64,000 nt of DNA from Haliclona indistincta (Eukaryota; Porifera; Demospongiae; Haplosclerida; Chalinidae). The stretch covers positions 5,033,538-5,097,537 of the forward strand of contig OZ024787.1 of the NCBI GenBank assembly GCA_964017065.1, written 5' to 3'. The notes beneath the pieces are model-generated. The model was not told the origin of the DNA, did not search any database, and saw nothing but the letters and a program-made list of their open reading frames with translations. Positions 54,662 through 64,000 of the stretch are shown here, piece after piece (position 1 is the first letter of the stretch; each line of letters begins with the position of its first letter). The position numbers and the translations under genes are program-made.

Positions 54662-54744
54662 TAGCACTGACCTGAGAGTGCATCTGATGGGCGTGGCACT
54701 GCCCTGAGAGTGCATGACCTGAGACTGCATCGGGATGACAAGTC

Positions 54745-54854
54745 CTTATCCAAGGACCCGACCTAAGGACCCGCGATCTTTAACCCGTCCGCCCATTTCA
54801 CCATCGCGATCGCGCAGCGCAGCGACTTCGCGTCTTCCCTTCTACTTCTCAGTT
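54745..54854. other. unique spacer between the mobile element and the satellite
   Basis: About 110 bp, including CCAAGGACCCGACCTAAGGA and CGCGATCGCGCAGCGCAGCG. It is more GC-rich than its surroundings. No feature was identified. Confidence 0.4.
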
Positions 54855-57800
54855 CACCTTGTTACTTGATGTAATGTTACTCTACTACTCTGGTAGTCTC
54901 TACTAACTCTATTCTTGCACTCAGAATAGTTAGATCTCTTTAAAGCATGCTGGTGATGTGTTACCAGCACTGTGATTGCAGTAGCAATCCAGGTATTGTA
55001 TTCGATTAGGACCCACACTTGTAACTTGATGTAGGAATAAGCTAATGTCACTAGACTGCTCTGGCAATCTCTACTAACTCTATTCTTGCTGTGTGAAAAG
55101 TTAGATCTTTTTAAAGCATGCTGGTGATTTGTTACCAGCACTGTGATTACAGCAGTAATCAGCTATTGTATTCGATAACGACCCACACTTGTAACTTGAT
55201 GTAGGAATAAGCTAATGTCGCTGGGCTGCACTGGCAGTCTCTACTAACTCTATTCTTGCTGTGTGAAAAGTTAGATCCTTTTAAAGCATGCTAGTGATGT
55301 GTTACCAGCACTGTGATTACAGCAGCAATCATAGGTATTGTATTCGATAAGGACCCACACTTGAAACTTGATGTAGGAATAAGATAATGTCACTAGATTG
55401 CTCTGGCAGTCTCTACTAACTCTATTCTTGCTGAGTGAAAAGTTATAACTGTTTAAAGCATGCTGGTGATGTGTTACCAGCACTGTGATTGCAGTAGCAA
55501 TCCAGGTATTGTATTCGATTAGGACCCACACTTGTAACTTGATGTAGGAATAAGCTAATGTCACTAGACTGCTCTGGCAGTCTCTACTAACTCTATTCTT
55601 GCTGTGTGAAAAGTTAGATCTTTTTTAAGCATGCTGGTGATTTGTTACCAGCACTGTGATTACAGCAGCAATCATAGCTATTGTATTCGATAAGGACCCA
55701 CACCTGTAACTTGATGTAGAAATAAGCTTATGTCACTAGATTGCTCTGGCAGTCTCTACTAACTCTATTCTTGCTGTGTGAAAAGTTAGATCTTTTTAAA
55801 GCATGCTAGTGATGTGTTACCAGCACTGTGATTACAGCAGTAATCATAGGTATTGTATTCGATAAGAACCCACACTTGTAACTTGATGTAGGAATAAGCA
55901 AATGTAACTAGACAGCTCTGGCACTCTCTACTAACTCTATTCTTGCTGTGTGAAAAGTTAGATCCTTTTAAAGCATGCTGGTGATGTGTTACCAGCACTG
56001 TGATTACAGCAGCAATCATAGCTATTGTATTCGATAAGGACCCATACTTGTAACTTGATGTAGAAATAAGCTTATGTCACTAGATTGCTCTGGCAGTCTC
56101 TACTAACTCTATTCTTGCTGTGTGAAAGTTAGATCCTTTTAAAGCATGCTGGTGATGTGTTACCAGCACTGTGATTACAGCAGTAATCATAGGTATTGTA
56201 TTCGATAAGGACCCACACTTGTAACTTGATGTAGGAATAAGCTAATGTCACTAGACTGCTCTGGCAGTCTCTACTAACTCTACTCTTGCTGTGTGAAAAG
56301 TTAGATCTTTTAAAGGCAAGCTGGTGATGTGTTACCAGCACTGTGCACTACCGCATCAATCATAGGTTTTGTATTCGATAAGGACCCACACTTGTAACTT
56401 GATGTAAAAATAAGCTTATGTCACTAGATTGCTCTGGCAGTCTCTACTAACTCTATTCTTGCTGAGTGAAAAGTTATAACTGTTTAAAGCATGCTGGTGA
56501 TGTGTTACCAGCACTGTGATTGCAGTAGCAATCCAGGTATTGTATTCGATTAGGACCCACACTTGTAACTTGATGTAGAAATAAGCTAATGTCACTAGAC
56601 TGCTCTGGCAGTCTCTACTAACTCTATTCTTGCTGTGTGAAAAGTTAGATCCTTTTAAAGCATGCTGGAAATGTGTTACCAGCACTGTGATTACAGCAGT
56701 AATCATAGGTATTGTATTCGATAAGGACCCACACTTGTAACTTGATGTAGGAATAAGGTAATGTCACTGGGCTGCACTGGCAGTCTCTACTAACTCTATT
56801 CTTGCTGTCTGAAAGGTTAGATCTTTTAAAGGCATGCTGGTGATGTGTTACCAGCACTGTGCACTACCGCATCAATCATAGGTATTGTATTCGATAAGGA
56901 CCCACACTTGTAACTTGATGTAGGAATAAGCTAATGTCACTAGACTGCTCTGGCAGTCTCTAATAACTCTATTCTTGCTGTGTGGAAAGTTAGATCCTTT
57001 TAAAGCATGCTGGTGATGTGTTACCAGCACTGTGAATACAGCAGTAATCATAGGTTTTGTATTCGATAAGGACCCACACTTGTAACTTGATGTAGGAATA
57101 AGCTAATGTCACTAGACTGCTCTGGCAGTCTCTACTAACTCTATTCTTGCTGAATGAAAAGTTATATCTGTTTAAAGCATGCTGGTGATGTGTTACCAGC
57201 ACTGTGATTACAGCAGTAATCCTAGGTATTGTATTCGATAAGAACCCAAACTTGTAACTTGATGTAGGAATAAGCAAATGTAACTAGACAGCTCTGGCAG
57301 TCTCTACTAACTCTATTCTTGCTGTGTGAAAAGTTAGATCTTTTTTAAGCAAGCTGGTGATGTGTTACCAGCACTGTGATTACAGCAGCAATCATAGGTA
57401 TTGTATTCGATAAGGACCCACACTTGTAACTTGATGTAGGAATAAGCTAATGTCACTGGGCTGCACTGGCAGTCTCTACTAACTCTATTCTTGCTGTGTG
57501 AGAAGTTAGATCCTTTTAAAGCATGCTGGCGATGTGTTACCTGCACTGAGATCGCAGTAGCAATCCAGGTATTGTATTCGATAAGGACCCACACTTGTAA
57601 CTTGATGTAGGAATAAGCTAATGTCACTAGACAGCTCTGCCAGTCTCTACTAACTCTATTCTTGCTGTGTGAAAAGTTAGATCTTTTTTAAGCATGCTGG
57701 TGATTTGTTATAGCACTGTGATTACAGCAGCAATCATAGCTTTTGTATTCGATAAGGACCCACACTTGTAACTTGATGTAAAAATAAGCTTATGTCACTA

Positions 57801-58913
57801 GATTGCTCTGGCAGTCTCTACTAACTCTATTCTTGCTGAATTAAAAGTTATAACTGTTTAAAGCATGCTGGTGATTTGTTACCAGCACTGTGATTACAGC
57901 AGCAATCATAGGTATTGTATTCGATAAGGACCCACACTTGTAACTTCATGTAGGAATAAGGTATAATGTCACTGGGCTGCACTGGCAGTCTCTAGTAACT
58001 CTATTCTTGCTGTCTGAAAGGTTAGATCCTTTTAAAGCATGCTGGTGATGTGTTACCAGCACTGTGATTACAGCAGCAATCATAGGTATTGTATTCGATA
58101 AGGACCCACACTTGTAACTTGGTGTAGAAATTAGCTTATGTCACTAGATTGCTCTGGCAGTCTCTACTAACTCTATTCTTGCTGTGTGAAAAGTTAGATA
58201 CTTTTAAAGCATGCTGGTGATGTGATACCAGCACTGTGATTACAGCAGTAATCATAGGTATTGTATTCGATAAGGACCCACACTTGTAACTTGATGTAGT
58301 AATAAGCTAATGTCACTAGACTGCTCTGGCAGTCTCTACTAATTCTATTCTTGCTGAGTGACAAGTTATAACTGTTTAAAGCATGCTGGTGATGTGTTAC
58401 CAGCACTGTGATTGCAGTAGCAATCCAGGTATTGTATTCGATTAGGACCCACACTTGTAACTTGATGTAGGAATAAGCTAATGTCACTAGACTGCTCTGG
58501 CAGTCTCTACTAACTCTATTCTTGCTGTGTGAAAAGTTAGATCCTTTTAAAGCATGCTGGTGATGTGTTACCAACACTGTGAGTCTGTGATTACAGCAGC
58601 AATCATAGGTATTGTATTCGATAAGGACCCACACTTGTAACTTGATGTAGAAATAAGCTAATGTCACTGGGCTGCACTGGCAGTCTCTACTAACTCTATT
58701 CTTGCTGTCTGAATGGTTAGATCTTTTAAAGCATGCTGGTGATGTGTTACCAGCACTGTGATTGCAGTAGCAATCCAGGTATTATATTCGATAATGACGC
58801 ACACTTGTAACTTGATGTAGGAATAAGCTAATGTCACTATACTGCTCTGACAGTCTCTACTAACTCTATTCTTGCTGTGTGAAAAGTTAGATCTGTTTAA
58901 AGCATGCTTTAAA
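54855..58913 (-). repeat. satellite array A, left arm, about 23 monomers of about 172 bp
   Basis: Monomers contain CAGCACTGTGATTACAGCAG, GTATTGTATTCGATAAGGAC, CCCACACTTGTAACTTGATG, CTCTGGCAGTCTCTACTAAC and AAAGCATGCTGGTGATGTGT. Spacing between equivalent points is 171-174 bp. At least two variant classes alternate (GATTGCAGTAGCAATCCAGG against GATTACAGCAGTAATCATAG; CTAGACTGCTC against CTGGGCTGCAC), hinting at higher-order organisation. The repeating frames of 60-157 residues here are satellite by-products. Confidence 0.95.
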
Positions 58914-60436
58914 TGACTCTGGTCGTCTTTCATGTTGTGGTGGTATTGAAATAGTAACACCAGCTATCATCGACTATTGTAGCAGAAGGACCCATACATG
59001 CTACTAACTACAGGAATACTCTAGCACTTAACTACTCCATTTGCAATAGGTACAAAACTGTTCTTTCTGTGCAGTGACTTTAAATGACTCTGGTCATCTT
59101 TCCTGGACCAATGACTCTGGTCACAAGTTAAGTGCTGGAGTATTCCTGTAGTTAGTAGCATGTGTGGGTCCTTGTGCTCCCGTAGTCGATGATAGCTGGT
59201 GATACTACTTCAATGTCATCACAACATGAAAGATGATCAGAGTCATTTAAAGTCACTGGACAGAAAGAAAAGTGTTTGTACCTATTGCAAATGGAGTAGT
59301 TAAGTGCTAGAGTATTCCTGTAGTTAGTAGCATGTATGGGTCCTTGTGCTACAATAGTCGATGATAGCTTGGGTTACTACTTCAATACCACCACAACATG
59401 AAAGAGGACCAGAGTCATTTAAAGTAAGCAGAGAGAAAGAACAGTGTTTGTACCTATTGCAAATGGAGTAGTTAAGTGCTGGAGTATTCCTGTAGTTAGT
59501 AGCATGAACGGGTCCTTGTGCTACAATAGTCGATGATAGCTGGTGTTACTACTTCAATACCATCACAACATGAAAGATGACCACAGTCATTTAAAGTAAT
59601 CAGACAGAAAGAACAGTGTTTGTTCCTATTGCAAAAGGAGTAGTTAAGTGCTGGAGTATTCCTGTAGTTAGTAGCATGTATGGGTCCTTGTGCTACAATG
59701 GTTGATGTTAGCTGGTGTTACTATTTCAATACCACCACAACATGAAAGATGACCACAGTCATTTAAAGTAATCAGACAGAAAGAACAGTGTTTGTTCCTA
59801 TTGCAAAAGGAGTAGTTAAGTGCTGGAGTATTCCTGTAGTTAGTAGCATGTATGGGTCCTTGTGCTACAATGGTTGATGATAGCTGGTGTTACTACTTCA
59901 ATACCATCACAACATGAAAGATGACCACAGTCATTTAAAGTAATCAGACAGAAAGAACAGTGTTTGTACCTATTGCAAATGGAGTAGTTAAGTGCTGGAG
60001 TATTCCTGTAGATAGTAGCATGTATGGGTCCTTGTGCTACCATAGTCGATGATAGCTGGTGTTACTATTTCAATACCAACACAACATGAAAGATGACCAG
60101 AGTCATTTAAAGTTACTGGACAGAAAGAACAGTGTTTGTGCCTATTGCAAATGGAGTAGTTAAGTGCTAGAGTATTCCTGTAGTTAGTAGCATGTATGGG
60201 TCCTTGTGCTACCATAGTCGATGATAGCTGGTGTTACTACTTCAATACCACCACAACATGAAAGATGACCAGAGTCATTTAAAGTAATCAGACAGAAAGA
60301 ACAGTGTTTGTACCTATTGCAAATGGAGTAGTTAAGTGCTAGAGTATTCCTGTAGTTAGTAGCATGTGTGGGTCCTTGTGCTACAATAGTCGATGATGAG
60401 TGAAAGAGGAAACATGAAAGAGGACCAGAGTCATTT
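58914..60436. repeat. satellite array B, about 9 monomers of exactly 172 bp
   Basis: A second monomer family with GGGTCCTTGTGCTACAATAG, ATGATAGCTGGTGTTACTAC, CACCACAACATGAAAGATGA and GGAGTATTCCTGTAGTTAGT. The GTTAGTAG anchor recurs at 59151, 59323, 59495, 59667, 59839, 60183 and 60355 (GATAGTAG at 60011), always 172 apart. The first 200 bp (58914-59112) are inverted relative to the rest. Both outer junctions with array A carry the same TTTAAAGCATGCTTTAAA palindrome. Confidence 0.95.
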
Positions 60437-63400
60437 AAAGCATGCTTTAAACAGAGCTAACTTTTCACTCAGCAAGAATAGAGTTAGTAGAGACTGCCAG
60501 AGCAGTCTAGTGACATTAGCTTATTCCTACATCAAGTTACAAGTGTGGGTCCTTATCGAAAACAATACCTATGATTGCTGCTATAATCACAGTGCTGGTA
60601 ACACATCACCAGCATGCTTTAAACAGATATAACTTTTCACTCAGCATGAATAGAGTTAGTAGAGACTGCCAGTGCAGCCCAGTGACATTAGCTTATTCCT
60701 ACATCAAGTTACAAGTGTGGGTCCTTATCGAATACATTGTACAATACCTCTGATTACTGCTGTTATCACAGTGCTGGTAACACATCACCAACATGCTTTA
60801 AAATGATCTAACTTTTCACACAGCAAGAATAGACTTAGTAGAGACTGCCAGAGCAGTCTAGTGACATTAGCTTATTCCTACATCAAGTTACAAGTGTGGG
60901 TCTTAATCGAATACAATACCTATGATTGTTGCGGTTATCACAGTGCTGGTAACACATCACAAGCATGCCTTTAAAAAATCTAACCATTCAGACAGCTAGA
61001 ATAGAGTTAGTAGAGACTGCCAGTGCAGCCCAGTGACATTAGCTTATTCCTACATCAAGTTCCAAGTGTGGGTCCCTATCGAATACAATACCTGGATTGC
61101 TACTGCAATCTCAGTGCTGGTAACACATCACCAGCATGCTTTAAAGAGATCTAACTTTTCACACAGCAAGAATAGAGTTAGTAGAGACTGCCAGAGCAGT
61201 CTAGTGACATTAACTTATTCCTACATCAAGTTACAAGTGTGGGTCCTTATCGAACACAATAACTGGATTGCTACTGCAATCACAGTGCTGGTATCACATC
61301 ACAAGCATGCTTTAAAAGGATCTAACTTATCACACAGCAAGAATAGAGTTAGTAGAGACTGCCAGAGCAGTCTAGTGATAGTAGCTTATTCCTACATCAA
61401 GTTACAAGTGTGGGTCCTTATCGAATACAATACCTATGATTACTGCTGTGATCACAGTGCTGGTTACACATCACCAGCATGCCTTTAAAAGATCTAACCA
61501 TTCAGACAGCAAGAATAGAGTTAGTAGAGACTGCCAGTGCAGCCCAGTGACATTAGCTTATTCCTACATCAAGTTACAAGTGTGGGTCCTTATCAAATGC
61601 ATTGTACAATACCTCTGATTACTGCTGTAATCACAGTGCTGGTAACACATCACCAGCATGCTTTAAAAGGATCTAACTTTTCACACAGCAAGAATAGAGT
61701 TAGTAGAGACTGGAAGAGCAGTCTAGTGACATTAGCTTATTCCTACATCAAGTTACAAGTGTGGGTCCTTATCGAATACAATACCTATGATTACTGCTGT
61801 AATCACAGTGCTGGTAACAAATCACCAGCATGCTTAAAAAGATCTAACTATTCACACAGCAAGAATAGAGTTAGTAGTGACTGCCAGTGCAGCCCAGTGA
61901 CATTAGCTTATTCCTTCATCAAGTTACAAGTGTGGGTCCTTATCGAATACATTGTACAATACCTCTGATTACTGCTGTAATCACAGTGCTGGTAACACAT
62001 CGCCAGCATGCTTTAAAGGGATCTAACTTTTCACACAGCAAGAATAGAGTTAGTAGAGACTGCCAGAGCAGTCTAGTGACATTTGCTTATTCTTACATCA
62101 AGTTACAAGTGTGGGTCTTTATCGAATACAATACCTATGATTGTTGCGGTTATCACAGTGCTGGTAACACATCACCAGCATGCCTTTAAAAGATCTAACC
62201 ATTCAGACAGCTAGAATAGAGTTAGTAGAGACTGCCAGTGCAGCCCAGTGACATTAGCTTATTCCTACATCAAGTTCCAAGTGTGGGTCCCTATCGAATA
62301 CAATGCCTGGATTGCTACTGCAATCTCAGTGCTGGTAACACATCACCAGCATACTTAAAAGGGATCTAACTTTTCACACAGCAAGAATGGAGTTAGTAGA
62401 GACTGCCAGAGCAGTCTAGTGATATTATCTTATTCCTACATCAAGTTACAAGTGTGGGTCCTAATCGAATACAATACCTATGATTACTGCTGTAATCACA
62501 GTGCTGGTAACAAATCACCAGCATGCTTAAAAAAGATCTAACTTTTCACACAGCAAGAATAGAGTTAGTAGAGACTGCCAGAGCAATCTAGTGACATTAT
62601 CTTATTCCTACATCAAGTTACAAGTGTGGGTCCTTATCGAATACAATACCTATGATTGCTTTTGTAATCACAGTGCTGGTAACACATCACCAGAATGCCT
62701 TTAAAAGATCTAACCATTCAGACAGCAAGAATAGAGTTAGTAGAGACTGCCAGTGCAGCCCAGTGACATTAGCTTATTCCTACATCAAGTTACAAGTGTG
62801 GGTCCCTATCGAATACAATAACTGGATTGCTACTGCAATCTCAGTGCTGGTAACACATCATCAGCATGCTTTAAACAGATCTAACTTTTCACACAGCAAG
62901 AATAGAGTTAGTAGAGACTGCCAGAGCAGTCTAGTGATATTATCTTATTCCTACATCAAGTTACAAGTGTGGGTCCTTATGGAATCGAATACCCATGATT
63001 GCTGCTGTAATCACAGTGCTGGTAACACATCACCAGCATGCTTAAAAGGATCTAACTTTTCACACAGCAAGAATAGAGTTATTAGAGACTGCCAGAGCAG
63101 TCTAGTGACATTAGCTTATTCCTACATCAAGTTACAAGTGTGGGTCCTAATCGAATACAATACCTGGATTGCTACTTCAATCACAGTGCTGGTAACACAT
63201 CACCAGCATGCTTTAAACAGATATAACTTTTCACTCAGCAAAAATAGAGTTAGTAGAGACTGCCAGAGCAGTATAGTGACATTAGCTTATTACTACATCA
63301 AGTTACAAGTGTGGGTCCTAATCGAATACAATACCTATGATTACTGCTGTAATCACAGTGCTGGTAACAAATCACCAGCATGCTTAACAAGACCTAACCT

Positions 63401-64000
63401 TTCACACAGCAAGAATAGAGTTAGTAGAGACTGCCAGAGCAATCTAGTGACATTATCTTATTCCTACATCAAGTTACAAGGGTGGGTCCTTATCGAATAC
63501 AATACCTATGATTGTTGCGGTTATCACAGTGCTGGTGACACATCACCAGCATGCCTTTAAAAGATCTAACCTTTCAGACAGCAAGAATAGAGTTAGTATA
63601 GAGACTACCAGTGCAGCCCAGTAACATTAGCTTATTCCTACATCAAGTTACAAGTGAGGGTCCTTATCGAATACAATACCTATGATTGCTGTTGTAATCA
63701 CAGTGCTGGTAACACATCACCAGCATGCTTTAAAAGGATCTAAACTTTTCACACAGGAAGAATAGAGTTAGTAGTGACTGCCAGTGCAGCCCAGTGACAT
63801 TAGCTTATTCCTACATCAAGTTACAAGTGTGGGTCCTTATCGAATACATTGTACAATACCTCTGATTACTTCTGTAATCACAGTGCTGGTAACACATCGC
63901 CAGCATGCTTTAAAAGGATCTAACTTTTCACACAGCTAGAATAGAGTTAGTAGAGACTGCCAGAGCAGCCCAGTGACATTAGCTTATTCCTACATCAAGT
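60437..64000 (+). repeat. satellite array A, right arm, about 20 monomers, runs off the window
   Basis: The family A monomer in the opposite orientation to the left arm (CTGCTGTAATCACAGTGCTG, CATCACCAGCATGCTTTAAA, GTTAGTAGAGACTGCCAGAG, CTACATCAAGTTACAAGTGT). Variants include GATTGTTGCGGTTATCACAG and an expanded ATACATTGTACAATACC form absent from the left arm. The 302-codon open frame at 62652-63560 is an accident of the repeat. The array continues past the right edge. Confidence 0.95.

Larger units (their letters stand above)
48088..54744. mobile_element. 6.66-kb element with long minisatellite inverted repeats and a Ulp1-like gene
   Basis: The left end GACTTGTCATCCCGATGCAG and the complementary right end bound the element. 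The matching terminal blocks also include CAGTGCCACGCCCATCAG, CTTGAAGTGCACTCCAGC and CTGTATGCATACTGGATGAC. Inside each end is a 45-bp minisatellite array in opposite orientation (48415-49720 and 53640-54220). The centre (about 50.2-53.4 kb) holds split coding exons for a zinc finger and a Ulp1-like protease. No clean target duplication is visible: TATCCA occurs near both edges but not abutting. This fits a self-sufficient DNA transposon with foldback-type ends. Confidence 0.8.

Noticed and set aside
48088..54744. A perfect 9-bp target duplication for the large element
   Set aside because: TATCCA occurs near both outer edges, but it does not abut the inverted ends and the surrounding bases differ, so I do not claim a duplication.
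62652..63560. 302-codon open frame, and many 60-157 codon frames across 54.9-64.0 kb
   Set aside because: They run along the satellite monomers, change frame with the 172-bp period, occur in both arms in opposite orientation and match no protein family. They are by-products of a stop-poor repeat.

Overview
The window is eukaryotic. Genes carry short GT-AG introns, intergenic DNA is AT-rich and crowded with small transposons, and the products are animal-type: a PRPP synthetase-associated protein, Ig/fibronectin-III receptors with tandem tyrosine-phosphatase domains, a GT92 glycosyltransferase and a fibrinogen-like secreted protein. Style and domain architecture suggest an early-branching metazoan, most probably a demosponge; this is inference, since no search could be run. 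All domain calls are by eye.

Layout. 1-4.9 kb: 3' half of a PRPSAP-type gene (seven exons, all in phase), with transposons in its introns and a decayed copy of its last exon just downstream. 5.6-8.7 kb: a fibrinogen-like secreted-protein gene with one in-frame TGA and a second, broken copy. 8.8-16.2 kb: repeat-rich land without a credible gene (pogo/Tigger-like MITE, head-to-head tRNA-type SINEs, long inverted repeats, minisatellites). 17.2-18.4 kb (minus): intronless GT92 glycosyltransferase. 18.6-20.0 kb: foldback transposon with long arms and a 7-bp target duplication. 20.2-21.1 kb: decayed CXXC/OTU transposon gene. 21.6-23.8 kb: intronless gene fusing a CitE-type lyase to a MaoC-type double hotdog.

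24.3-46.6 kb: a tandem receptor cluster. Gene B (25.6-29.6 kb) and gene C (32.2-36.1 kb) have the ectodomain, a transmembrane helix and a short tyrosine-bearing tail. Gene D (40.1-46.6 kb) has the same kind of ectodomain, then an Ig domain on the cytoplasmic side of the membrane and two phosphatase domains. Phosphatase-gene remnants lie between them. Every exon of the gene D model keeps phase (22 exons, 1366 residues). The arrangement resembles paired receptor systems: shared ligand-binding part, different signalling tails. Gene C carries a 951-bp transposon inside an exon whose edge creates a splice donor.

48.1-54.7 kb: a 6.66-kb mobile element bounded by long inverted repeats made of 45-bp minisatellites. 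It holds a split gene for a Ulp1-like cysteine protease and a zinc-finger exon; a younger MITE sits in its right end. 54.9-64.0 kb: satellite DNA with a monomer near 172 bp, arranged as a very large inverted repeat around a central array of a second monomer family with the same period.
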